This document shows, piece by piece, positions 43,234-53,000 of a DNA stretch of 64,000 bases. A program made the position numbers and the translations under genes. The stretch is from CBFHMJ01 sp965656875 (GTDB taxonomy: Bacteria; Pseudomonadota; Gammaproteobacteria; Enterobacterales; Alteromonadaceae), in assembly GCA_965656875.1 (NCBI GenBank), contig CBFHMJ010000041.1, forward strand, positions 124,001-188,000, given 5' to 3'. The notes below the pieces were generated by a model. That model worked only from the letters and a program-made list of their open reading frames with translations, was not told where the DNA came from and made no database searches. Each line of letters opens with the position of its first letter. Position 1 is the stretch's first letter.

Positions 43234-43839
43234 ATGGATTTAATACTTTTGCAATTTGGTGACGACAGTTTCACCAAGCCTGACTCTGAACTCATGGGAG
43301 CATCGGGCGGCTCGTTAATCGACGGCGCGGATGGTCCGGATTGGTCAGCACTGGCTAATCAGGGCGCGGCTGGCGATTTTGATCCTGCGCGTTGTGTTGA
43401 GTTGGTGTCTATCAATCAGGGCATTCAGCAACAGGTTACGACAGATGTCAGTAACAGTGCGCGAACTTCCGGGCGACCGGTTGTGACGGATTTCACTTGT
43501 GTGAAATATGTCGATGTGTCTTCACCGAAGATGTACGACTACTGTCTACGCGCAAAAACGCTGGATACCGACCCATCTAAGCCAACCACTATTTTTGTAC
43601 TCCGTAACTCAGGCGATCAGCTGAATATCATTATGCGATTTGAGCTTCGTCTGGCGTTAATCAGCGAAATTCAGTTCCAGTCCCATCCTAACGATATGGC
43701 GACTGAGCAGTTCAAACTGAACTTCACTGAAATCACCTGGCATCATCAACTGCAAGGTGACGGTATGCAGAATAAAGGAACCATGGCGGCTGGCTGGAGT
43801 ATCGCCAAAAACCGTCCAATTGGTGCCTTTTCGGCGTAA
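43234..43839 (+). CDS. hcp: Type VI tube protein Hcp (TssD)
   Basis: 201 residues, somewhat longer than the usual 160-172. Core Hcp stretches are recognisable: CVELVSINQGIQQQVTTDV, TDFTCVKYVDVSSPKMYDYCL, and FKLNFTEITWHHQLQ near the C-terminus. Hcp hexamers stack to form the inner tube and are secreted. A 30-residue N-terminal insert (SELMGASGGSLIDGADGPD) precedes the core and may account for the extra length. It is the second gene of the structural operon, after the sheath fusion; 243 bp without a gene separate it from tssE. Confidence 0.88.
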   Translation: MDLILLQFGDDSFTKPDSELMGASGGSLIDGADGPDWSALANQGAAGDFDPARCVELVSINQGIQQQVTTDVSNSARTSGRPVVTDFTCVKYVDVSSPKMYDYCLRAKTLDTDPSKPTTIFVLRNSGDQLNIIMRFELRLALISEIQFQSHPNDMATEQFKLNFTEITWHHQLQGDGMQNKGTMAAGWSIAKNRPIGAFSA

Positions 43840-44082
43840 TGGTGATGATCGAGGATTCGGAAGGACTATCTGCGTGAGATTGCTGATTTCTCGATCATCT
43901 GATTACAGGTTTATGTATGACGATCTGGTCGGTGCCGGTACAGCTAATGCTGGCACCCTCTTAGCCCAGCCAGGGTGGAACCTGAGCGTGACGAGTACCG
44001 ACTTTTTCAATGACTAACAACGTAATTTACTGAACTGATAGCAGTAGGTTGCATGAACAAACTGACTGACAAGCGAGGCGCT

Positions 44083-44475
44083 ATGAGTAAGACATTGTTT
44101 GAAAAGCTCTTGTATCCCCGAGCTGATATCAGCCTGGAGCAGTCAGTCGTGAATAACATTCAACATATTTTGTCATCTGGCGGTTATCTGGATGGCGATA
44201 AATCTCGTAGTGAGCGAACACCGGAAAAAGGTTTGAGAACATTGCCTCTCATTATGGACCAGGCCTCGGCCAGCGGTGCGGAACTGGAGGCGACCCGAGC
44301 AACGATAAAACGGTTGATATTACGACACGAGCCGCGAGTGAGTGGTGTTGATGTGTCGATAGAAATAGCCCACGGCATTGAAGGAAAATGCCGATTAAAA
44401 CTGATGATACAAGATCAGGAAGTTGAACATATGTTCACGTTCCAGAAGCCAGATACCCAGACGTTGTCGGCGTAA
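44083..44475 (+). CDS. tssE: Type VI baseplate protein TssE (gp25-like)
   Basis: 130 residues from ATG 44083, which has CGAGG at good distance and gives the usual SKTLFEKLLYPR start; ATG 44053 would add ten residues. The gp25/lysozyme-like fold is suggested by VNNIQHILSSGGYLD, the ELEATRATIKRLILRHEPRV helix and the IEIAHGIEGKCRLKLMI strand pair. TssE belongs to the baseplate wedge with TssF and TssG, the next two genes. Confidence 0.85.
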   Translation: MSKTLFEKLLYPRADISLEQSVVNNIQHILSSGGYLDGDKSRSERTPEKGLRTLPLIMDQASASGAELEATRATIKRLILRHEPRVSGVDVSIEIAHGIEGKCRLKLMIQDQEVEHMFTFQKPDTQTLSA

Positions 44476-44514
44476 GCGACGACCCTGATTAACCGGACTG
44501 AAGAGAGTTTTTGA

Positions 44515-46326
44515 GTGGATCATTTTGATTTTTTCCAACAAGAGTTAGCCTTTCTGCGCAACTCTGTCAGCGAGTTTACTCAGGCCTATCCTGAGGCCGC
44601 GACAGAGTTAAAGCTCAGTGCTGGCCGCTCGAATGATCCTCATGTGGAGCAACTTCTTCAGTCTTTTGCGTTCCTGACCGGTAAATTGCGTCAGGACCTG
44701 GAGTTGCACAAAGATCAACTCGCGAATCAAATGCTCTACAACCTGTATCCGAATCTGATTAGTTCGGTGCCGTGTATGACAGTGCTTCAAGCCGATGTAC
44801 TGCCAGATGGTGCGAACTTCCTGAACGGTTCAATGCTGGAAAAAGGTAGTTATCTGACGGCCTCTGCAAAGATCACGAATAACCCCAAACGTATCGATTG
44901 CCAGTTCCAGAATTGTTATGACACACCACTTTGGCCGCTTCACATCAACCGGGTTCATGTCAGCCCTAAAAATCACTATGACTTGTTAGACAACCGAAAC
45001 GATGTCCAGGCCGTGATTTCTGTTGATGTGATTAATGACGGAGAAGGGCTGGTCAAAGAATATCCGATGAATTCATTGCGATTCTATATCGCTAACCGAC
45101 CCGAACGGTCTCAGATCTATCAGCTGTTAAAAGACAACCTGGTCGGTGTAGCGGTAAAAACGCAGGTAAATAATCAGACGGTCATTAAACCCTTACCGAA
45201 TGGGAAGTTACGTTGGTTGGGATTTGATCAGCGAGAAAACGTGTTACCGGATTCACCGCAAACGATGCCGGGCTACCGCCTGATGCAGGAATACTTTGCG
45301 TTCAGCGACAAGTTCTACTTCTTTGATGTCGAAGGGCTGGAACTGGATCATGTAGATAAACAGTTTGAATTGCTATTTTTCCTGAATGAACCGGGTAACG
45401 CGATATCAATTAATCGCAAGAATCTTAGCCTGAACTGCTTCCCGGTTATCAACTTATTCCTTAAAACATTCAAGCCTGTTCCGTTGGATCAAACACAACA
45501 TGAATACCGATTAACCGGTGATGAGAATAATTACCTGTACAACGAAATTCATAGCATTAGTGAAATGCGAGCGATTGGTACAGGTGGTGTGACACGTCAG
45601 GTTAATCACTGGTTGGGACAACACAGCGATGTGACCAGCAAGATGCATTATGCCGCTCATTTGACGCCGCTACTGACTTCAGGCGAGCCAGGTTGTGACA
45701 CCATGATTACGTTGTATGAAGACAATTTTGATGTCACAAAACCGGTGGATCAAACATTGTCGGTCAATGGCTGGTGTAATAACCGTCGTTTGCCAGAGTG
45801 GTTACGAGCGGGCGATCAGTTCAAAGATAAATTCCGTCCGATTGGGCTGGCACCGATGCTTACCGCCAGCATTATCGAACAGCCAACCCGGTTTAAAGGG
45901 GCGCAGATTCAGGGGGAACGTTTACTGAAGCTGCTGTCCCAGTTGCGCTTGAATGTTATGTCGCTAGGTAACAGTGACGCGCAACTGTCGGCCTTAAAAC
46001 AATTGCTATATCTCTACAGTGATCCGAAATCTTCATCACATATGCGCCAGCTCGAAGGTATTCGGGAAATGGGCGCAGAATCCATTGTTAAACGGTTGGG
46101 CAAAGACGCCTGGCGCGGTCACTGTCGCGGCACACGTATCACGATCACCGTCGATGAGAATTACTACACCGGTGCGAATCCCTTGTTATTCGGCGAAGTG
46201 CTGAGTCATTTCATGGGGCTTTACACCACAGTTAACCACTTTGTTCAGCTACAGCTGAAAAGTCAGCAACGGGGAGGCGTCTGGAAGCAATGGCAGCCAC
46301 GCATTGGCGAACAGATACTTCTGTAG
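44515..46326 (+). CDS. tssF: Type VI baseplate protein TssF
   Basis: 603 residues, standard TssF length. N-terminal YFQQELAFLR-like start (DFFQQELAFLRNSVSEFTQ AYPE), DPHVEQLLQSFAFLTGKLRQDLE, and NQMLYNLYPNLISSVPCMTV are clear family blocks. The C-terminus contains CRGTRITITVDE and LLFGEVLSHFMGLYTTVNHF. GTG start 44515 following GAAGAGAG. Its 3' end overlaps tssG by 37 bp, so the two baseplate subunits are translated together. Confidence 0.92.
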   Translation: MDHFDFFQQELAFLRNSVSEFTQAYPEAATELKLSAGRSNDPHVEQLLQSFAFLTGKLRQDLELHKDQLANQMLYNLYPNLISSVPCMTVLQADVLPDGANFLNGSMLEKGSYLTASAKITNNPKRIDCQFQNCYDTPLWPLHINRVHVSPKNHYDLLDNRNDVQAVISVDVINDGEGLVKEYPMNSLRFYIANRPERSQIYQLLKDNLVGVAVKTQVNNQTVIKPLPNGKLRWLGFDQRENVLPDSPQTMPGYRLMQEYFAFSDKFYFFDVEGLELDHVDKQFELLFFLNEPGNAISINRKNLSLNCFPVINLFLKTFKPVPLDQTQHEYRLTGDENNYLYNEIHSISEMRAIGTGGVTRQVNHWLGQHSDVTSKMHYAAHLTPLLTSGEPGCDTMITLYEDNFDVTKPVDQTLSVNGWCNNRRLPEWLRAGDQFKDKFRPIGLAPMLTASIIEQPTRFKGAQIQGERLLKLLSQLRLNVMSLGNSDAQLSALKQLLYLYSDPKSSSHMRQLEGIREMGAESIVKRLGKDAWRGHCRGTRITITVDENYYTGANPLLFGEVLSHFMGLYTTVNHFVQLQLKSQQRGGVWKQWQPRIGEQILL

Positions 46327-47390
46327 CTGACCTTTACCATAAACCGGATGTTGGCTGGTCGTTTGAGCAGCTGATTCGACTGTTGCTTGAAAGTGGTGTG
46401 GCTGAAGCTGATTTGCCGGACACATTGAATCGCCGTATTCGATTTAATGCATCGTTAAAGACCGATTTCCCTCCGAGTGAGATTCGCCAGATCAACGTTG
46501 ATCAGCAGGATGAAGACGGTGAGCCGACGGTAGAAGTGACCTGTGTGTCGGACAACGTAGCAGGGCTGAATGGGCCAATCCCGGAACCTTTTTTTGAGCT
46601 GGCGCGGGAAGATGAAATCAGTGGTGAGGGCGCGTTTGCTGCATTTTTCAACCTGTTCAATCAACAGTTGCAGGTAACGCGCTATCTGGTCAATACGGTT
46701 AATCGTCTGGGCGTCACAACCAGCGGGGTAGTGGATACGACCTTTGGACAGTTTTTACTGGCGCTCAGCGGCAACTTCCCTGTTAAACCATTGAATTACC
46801 GAGATTATGATCGCCAGCGTAAGCAGGACATCCAACAGAAACACCAGCAGGTTCTGACCAGCTTGTCGGCGTTACTGGCGAATAATCGCATGTCGTTACC
46901 GGTTATTCGTCAGAGTTTACAAACCCGGTTTGGCCTGACGTTGATCGAGATGAATTCATTTGTTGAACGTTGGCTACCCGTCGATGAGCAGGATCGAACC
47001 TTGTTAGGCGATAAGAATCAGCGATTAGGTGAGAGTGCGGTGTTAGGCCACCGAATCTGGGATCAACAAGCGGCCATTGAATTAAAAATTGGTCCGGTTT
47101 CGATGGAAACGTTGCGAGCGTTTACACCGGGCGGCCCTCGCTTTTATGAGTTAAAAACCTTTATGCAGTGGATTTGCGAACGTCGCAGTGACTGCCGAAT
47201 TACCTTTGTGATTGAAGAAGAGAATATACAGCGCATTCGTCTGACCCGCCGTGAAAAGAATGGGGCAAGACTCGGCCTGACCAGCTGGTTACACGATGTC
47301 GCACTGGAACAGCAAGAGGTGAGTTTTATGTTGTATATCGTTGAAGCCGACACGGATACCGAAGGAGCAAGCTGGCATGTTGAAAATTAA
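46290..47390 (+). CDS. tssG: Type VI baseplate protein TssG
   Basis: 366 residues. Recognised by the N-terminal WSFEQLIRLLLESG with IRFNASLKTDFPPSEI, the glycine-rich GLNGPIPEPFFELA loop, and the C-terminal stretch LRAFTPGGPRFYELKTFMQW. TssG forms the wedge heterotrimer with TssF and contacts TssE and TssK. It overlaps tssF by 37 bp and tssJ by 14 bp. Confidence 0.9.
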   Translation: MAATHWRTDTSVADLYHKPDVGWSFEQLIRLLLESGVAEADLPDTLNRRIRFNASLKTDFPPSEIRQINVDQQDEDGEPTVEVTCVSDNVAGLNGPIPEPFFELAREDEISGEGAFAAFFNLFNQQLQVTRYLVNTVNRLGVTTSGVVDTTFGQFLLALSGNFPVKPLNYRDYDRQRKQDIQQKHQQVLTSLSALLANNRMSLPVIRQSLQTRFGLTLIEMNSFVERWLPVDEQDRTLLGDKNQRLGESAVLGHRIWDQQAAIELKIGPVSMETLRAFTPGGPRFYELKTFMQWICERRSDCRITFVIEEENIQRIRLTRREKNGARLGLTSWLHDVALEQQEVSFMLYIVEADTDTEGASWHVEN

Positions 47391-47895
47391 TCATTCCATC
47401 AGATACGCCAGAAAAGCCGCGTTGAATGCTGGGCGAAGTGTGGTGGTTATGGCATGGCTCATTGCGTTGTCGGGCTGTTCCAGCGTATCGATTCCTTATA
47501 TCTGGGAACTTGATAACCAGTTAGATGAAGTCACGGTTGAGAGCTTGTCCGGTGCTAATCGTAACAACCCGGTCGCGTTTGACCTGGTGTTCATTTACGA
47601 CAAAGACCTGAGCATGATGTTGGCAGGACTGACCGGGCCAGAATGGTTCGCACAGAAAACGGACCTGATGTTCCGTTTCAGAGATGGCATTGATGTTGTT
47701 GGCGCAGAAATCGTACCTCGCAGTAAGGTGCGAGGTGTATCACTGCCAGACGACTCTACCGATGCCGTGCAAATTCTGTTGTTTGCTAATTATGTTACGC
47801 CTGACGGTCAGATTGCCGCTGATGTCACAGGTTTTTACGAATTACGAATTCGCCTTGAGGGCGAACGCTATGTTTTACAGGAGCTGGATTCATGA
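47377..47895 (+). CDS. tssJ: Type VI outer-membrane lipoprotein TssJ
   Basis: 172 residues from ATG 47377 (GGAG nine bases upstream). A long basic N-terminus precedes the signal segment, and the lipobox LSGC puts the lipidated Cys at 34. The mature beta-rich domain (FDLVFIYDKDLSMMLAGL, then WFAQKTDLMFRF) and the C-terminal GFYELRIRLEGERYVLQEL fit TssJ, which anchors the TssL-TssM complex to the outer membrane. The similarity is weaker than for its neighbours and the position before tssK supports the call. Confidence 0.8.
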   Translation: MLKINHSIRYARKAALNAGRSVVVMAWLIALSGCSSVSIPYIWELDNQLDEVTVESLSGANRNNPVAFDLVFIYDKDLSMMLAGLTGPEWFAQKTDLMFRFRDGIDVVGAEIVPRSKVRGVSLPDDSTDAVQILLFANYVTPDGQIAADVTGFYELRIRLEGERYVLQELDS

Positions 47896-49274
47896 CATTA
47901 CCTGCTGAACAATTACCTAATCCGGTGTGCTGGTCTGAAGGCATGCTGTTGTCACCGCAGCATTTTCAGCAAAATCATTTGTACTGGGAAAATCGGTTTC
48001 TGCATTTTAATCAGATGTATGCACCACTGAGTTATGGTTTAGCCGAGCTGGAACTGGATACAGCCAGATTAGCGGGCGGTGAGGTGTTTATTAAACGGGT
48101 GAAGGCCGTTATGCCGGACCGCATGTTAGTCGATTTCCACCATGAAGTGGATGGTGAGCTGTCGTTGAAACTGGCGGATGTTGCCAATTTTGAAGATACG
48201 CGAAAAGTCCGAATTCATCTGGTGATCCCGATGCAGGCGCAAGGCAGTGCCAGTCAGTCGGCGACGATTCGTCGTTATGATGTGATTGAAAGTCATCCAG
48301 TCGTCGATGAAAACACCAATGAAGGCGCGTTGTCAGTACCTCGGCTAAAAGCGCGACTCGCATTGTTTGCCGGTGATAATCCGCCGGGAAAATACATTTC
48401 ATTACCGCTGTGTGATGTGACCTTGCCGGATGGTGCCAATATCGTGCTGGGAGATTATTGCCCACCGTTGCTGTTTCTCGGCGCGGACGGCTTTCGGTTT
48501 GACCCCAATGCATCAGAAGCCAGACAGCCGATACAACATCGGGTGACTTGTCTGGCAAATAAAATGCGTACCCGGGCGCATAAGTTGGCTGGATTTTCTC
48601 AGGATGACGACGAGCGTCTGGGGCGTCAGGTCAGCGTGCAGCACAAGGCCTGGATTCGGGCACTGGTTAAAGCGTTGCCTGAATTTGAAACGATGGCAGA
48701 TAACCGGCTGACACGTCCTTACGACATGTATCTGGCGTTATTACGTGTTGTCGGCGCTATTAGCGAACTGGACAGTCACCGGATTCCGGAAAAAATGGGT
48801 AGTTATGATCATCTGGATATCACCCGTTGCTTCAATCAGTTACTGCACTACATCGATGAGCTGGTTGAAACTGTCAATTTGAATTACACCAGTATTTTGT
48901 TCGAACAGGACCGGGATGGCGTATTCAAAATCTTGTACGACAAAGCCTGGACCCGTCCGAAATTACTGGTCGAACTGACGGCGGGTGGCAATGTCACGGA
49001 AGCCGATTTAGTACGCTGGTTTTCATCGTGTCGGATTGGTTCTGCCAGCATGCATAAACAAATGGCGACCAATCGTCAGTTAGGTGTTCGTCCTGAAAAT
49101 ATCGAAGAAGACAAAGTTACCGGCTTGAAAGCATCGCCGGGTCGGGCTTTGTTCTATCTGGACACGGAAAATGAATTTGTTCGTCCGGGACAACATCTGG
49201 TTGTGGTTAGTTCTAATCAGGCCAATGCCAGCTTCCAGCCAAAACGAATCACTCTACATTTATCTCACGAGTAA
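47892..49274 (+). CDS. tssK: Type VI baseplate-membrane connector TssK
   Basis: 460 residues. N-terminal hallmarks PVCWSEGMLLSPQHFQQN and YGLAELELDTARLA are diagnostic of TssK, whose N-terminal shell domain binds the baseplate. The C-terminal domain (FYLDTENEFVRPGQHLVV) contacts TssL and TssM. The central helical region contains YLALLRVVGAISELD. Overlaps tssJ by 4 bp; tssL starts 12 bp after it. Length and motif order are normal. Confidence 0.92.
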   Translation: MTLPAEQLPNPVCWSEGMLLSPQHFQQNHLYWENRFLHFNQMYAPLSYGLAELELDTARLAGGEVFIKRVKAVMPDRMLVDFHHEVDGELSLKLADVANFEDTRKVRIHLVIPMQAQGSASQSATIRRYDVIESHPVVDENTNEGALSVPRLKARLALFAGDNPPGKYISLPLCDVTLPDGANIVLGDYCPPLLFLGADGFRFDPNASEARQPIQHRVTCLANKMRTRAHKLAGFSQDDDERLGRQVSVQHKAWIRALVKALPEFETMADNRLTRPYDMYLALLRVVGAISELDSHRIPEKMGSYDHLDITRCFNQLLHYIDELVETVNLNYTSILFEQDRDGVFKILYDKAWTRPKLLVELTAGGNVTEADLVRWFSSCRIGSASMHKQMATNRQLGVRPENIEEDKVTGLKASPGRALFYLDTENEFVRPGQHLVVVSSNQANASFQPKRITLHLSHE

Positions 49275-49285
49275 CAGGTGCTGTG

Positions 49286-50026
49286 ATGAATGAATCAACG
49301 TCAACGCTGAACTTACCCGAGTTAATCACCGGGTTTTATACCCGAATCGCAGAGCTGAAGCAGGTCGCAACGGTCGAGTCGATGCAGAACGATGTGCGTT
49401 ACAAACTAAATATAACGGGCAACCTGACGACGGAGCATTTTGTGGATTATATCCAGCTTGAGTTGCGTCAGTGGCTCGGTCAGACCGAATTGACGTTGAA
49501 ACCTCGCCTCACTGATATGGAGAACGATTATTTGCAAGGTGCGCTTTATGCGTTGGCGGCATTGGCAGATGAAATTTTTATGGTGACCTGGGCCTGGGAA
49601 GGTCAGGTTGCCTGGTATAACAATCCGTTGGAAGAAACGTTATACCGCTCCAGTTTTGCCGGTACTGAATTGTTTAATCGTATCGACAGATTACTGGCTC
49701 AGGATGGTCATGACGAGCTGGACAGCCAGTTAGCGTCTTTTTATCTGCTGATGTTACGGCTGGGATTTCAGGGGCAGTTTCGCGGCGATGATGAAACTAT
49801 TTCTACCATTAAATCGAGCCTGATGTTGATCATTGAATATCAGGCCGATGAATTGATCTGTACTGAAGCGTATCAGGGCGTAAGAAAAAATGGTTCAGCG
49901 GAACGACTGGCGCCGATAGCGACCTGGATTCGCTGGATCATTCTGGGGGGCGTTAGTTACATCGCCACATCGACAGGCATCTGGTTTTACCATATCTGGC
50001 AATTCAAACAACTGATGGGTTTATAG
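49286..50026 (+). CDS. tssL: Type VI inner-membrane protein TssL (DotU family)
   Basis: 246 residues. A cytoplasmic DotU domain (RQWLGQTELTLKPRLTD, ALYALAALADEIFMVTWAWEG, LGFQGQFRGDDETISTIK) is followed by a single C-terminal membrane helix (about 218-240). No peptidoglycan-binding OmpA extension is present, so another protein must anchor the complex to the cell wall. ATG 49286 is chosen over the GTG three bases earlier. It precedes tssM by 10 bp; both form the T6SS membrane complex. Confidence 0.9.
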   Translation: MNESTSTLNLPELITGFYTRIAELKQVATVESMQNDVRYKLNITGNLTTEHFVDYIQLELRQWLGQTELTLKPRLTDMENDYLQGALYALAALADEIFMVTWAWEGQVAWYNNPLEETLYRSSFAGTELFNRIDRLLAQDGHDELDSQLASFYLLMLRLGFQGQFRGDDETISTIKSSLMLIIEYQADELICTEAYQGVRKNGSAERLAPIATWIRWIILGGVSYIATSTGIWFYHIWQFKQLMGL

Positions 50027-50036
50027 GGAGGCAGCT

Positions 50037-53000
50037 ATGAGTGAGCAACAGCAAGTAACTGATTCTAAGGCTGAGTCTTCCACCGGACAGATGGTTGAAC
50101 AACTGGAGAATATTGGTAATGCAGAGGCTGCTATTCAAGAACTTCAGGCCGCTGAAGCGTCTTTTATGGAGCAACTGTCAGCACGAATTGGTAGTTGGTA
50201 TCAGGACAATATCAACGATCAGGTGTCAGCGTTATTTGATCATTCGCTGGTGGCTGCGACGGGCCTTGAAGAACGGCTTACGCCATTAGTTGTTCAATTA
50301 CGCCCAATCTGGCAAGACCCGTTATGGCAGTCCCTGGGAGCCTTGATCGTGGCGATTCTGATCGTGGCGATTAATGTCTGGCTGATTAATCGCGCCCGCG
50401 AGCTGAGTGTTAGCCTGATACAGTTGATCGGTGAAGGGTTTAACCGGTTAGGTGCCGCAGTACTTTACCCGTTCAGGTGGTTACAACAAAAAATCACTGA
50501 CTGGCGCGAGCAACGCGCAAACAAACCCTCACTGGCGCAGTCATTATTCCGGCGAGCGAATATGGCAACCAAAGCGCTGAAGTATTTATCAACGCGCAGA
50601 GAGTGGCGTTATAACTCACCCTGGTATCTGTTACTGGGTGATGGCAACAGCGATAAGCAAAAGCTGCTACAGGGCGTTACAACGGGGCGACGCCATGAAC
50701 TGCAAATGAAAGAAAAGCAGTTGATGCAGAGTCCATCGGGCTGGCATTTCTTTGAAAATGCGGTCGTCATTGATGCAGAAGCCGAAATCTTCTACAGCCT
50801 GACAGAGAAAGAAAAGCAGGCTGAGCAGCAGGATGAATTGGCGGTCTCGAATGCTGCCGACGCTTCCTCCGATGACTCACCGGACCAGTCTGAAAATTCT
50901 GACCATTCAGATGGTAATGTGGCACATGATGCGACGGTATCAGCTACACAAACTCAACAGGCTTCGTCAGCCTCGTTGACGATGGAACATATCATCGAAC
51001 AAAAAGTGACTGATATCGATCAGAGTGGTCGCACTAAGCCGGGCATTATTCGCGGGCTGGAACAGGTGATGCAGTTACTGCACTGGTATCGCCCGGAGCG
51101 TCCACTGGATGGTGTTATTCTGACGGTATCGGCTAAGTCGTTGATGGCAGCAGCACAAAGCGATGAGCCGGAAATAGCGCTTAAAGAGCTGGGTAATCGT
51201 TTACATCGCAAGTTGTGGCTGGTTCAGAAAGAAGCTGGTTTTATTGTACCGGCCTGGCTGGTAGTGACCGAGTGTGAAAATCGTAGTGGTTTCCAGTCAT
51301 TCTGGCGTGCGGAAGAACAGAATAAATTAGGACAAATGCTGGGCTGGTCGAGTCATCATCGGATTGAAACTCAGTTTTCAGCGGCCTGGGTAGATGAAGC
51401 ATTTGACCAGGTGATGCATGATATTCAATTGGTTCAGTTGAATGCCGCAGCCAGTGAACGCGAGATCGATAACATGGACTTATTCATGTTATTCCGTCAG
51501 CGTTTTTCTGCCCTTCGTTCACCGTTACAGCAAGTAGCAAAACAAATCTTTTCAGCGTCAAATTATCATCTTGCACCCTTCTGTCGTGGTATTTATTTCA
51601 CGGGTTCTATCGCGGATAAAACCGTGTTTGCTGATGACTTGTTTAACCAGAAAATCTTCCCTGAATCACGTCTGGCAAAACCGATTGAACATAAGCGGTT
51701 ATCCGCTAATCGGACGATTCGTCGTTTTCAGGTCGCGACGATTTCCTCGGCGATTGTCCTGAGTTTGTTTCTGGTGTCTGACACTCTTCGTGGCTTTTTC
51801 AACAATAAAGGCTTTGCTGATGACTTACATAAGGTGATGTTAATGTCGCCGGATTGCTCGGCATCCGGCCAACGAACCCATCATTTACTCCGTAATCTTG
51901 AACATGCTGGCGAGCAACCCTTCTATTTGTCATTCCCGCTATCCTGGTTTGAGAATAATCAACACCGGGAAGCGCGTGAACATCTGTTAACTCAGAAAGT
52001 GCTGAATACTATCTTATTTAAGAGTATGGATTGTCGGTTGCAACAGCGTGCTGCTGAAATTAACAGCCATCTGGATCAGGATTTGACTGGCCATCGCAGT
52101 TACGCAGATGTGTTGAAACACTGGGATCAGTTCACCAAAAAATTTGAAGCATTCAGTCAGAGTCGTAATGTGTTCGTGCAACTGGCTGGCGCATCAACAG
52201 ACAGAACAACAACGATTTCGAACTTAAATCATCTGCTGGATTATCTGTATGACGGTGATGTGCGTAATGGCGTGGAGTTGGATAGTTCACTCATTGTAGG
52301 TGCGATTGTCGATATGCGATATCAGCCCATATGGATGCAGGAAACATCACGGATGCTGGACTGGAATAAGGTGATTGCGTACTTCGAACGGACCAGTGAT
52401 TTGCTTCAGCACGAAATGCTGGAACATGCGATGAAGAACCCGATTAACGAAATTCGGGTAGCAAGCCAGGTGCAACCTGACGAGAAATTTGTCACGTTCG
52501 AACCCTTAATTAAGGCCATTGATGACTTTGAGTACTGGCTAACGCATACCCGCTCTGACTGGGTGGGTGGTTATTACGACAGTCCGTGTTATGTCATTCA
52601 TCAGCGGTTAAACATGCTGGATAAAGCGCTGACCAGTATCGAAATGGATCAAACCGTGTTTTATCAGATCACTGATAAATTCACCGAGAAAAACTGTTTT
52701 GGCCCAATCATTAAAGGCCTGGCCAGTATGAATGAAATGCCGGTAGGTTACTTATTTGAACTTCATCAGGATACAGCCGGAGAACGCTTAACGGTATCTC
52801 CGGAAGTGATTGAATTTCATAGTGAAGTGGTGGCATTTAAATCACTGGCGCTGGTGACAAAGAATTATCCGAATCCTGATCCAACGCCGGAAGCCATCAT
52901 CGGTTGGCGTGAAGAACCGGTCAGAGAAATTCTGGACATTTTGGCCGAATTCCAGGTGTTTACCGAAACATTCTGGCCGGGTGGTAAGCCATTCTACGGT

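Noticed and set aside
43757..44017. 86-codon frame between hcp and tssE
   Set aside because: Begins inside the 3' end of hcp in another frame, lacks a ribosome-binding site and shows no family features.
48109..48558. 149-codon minus-strand frame
   Set aside because: Antisense to tssK; His/Pro/Arg-rich shadow.
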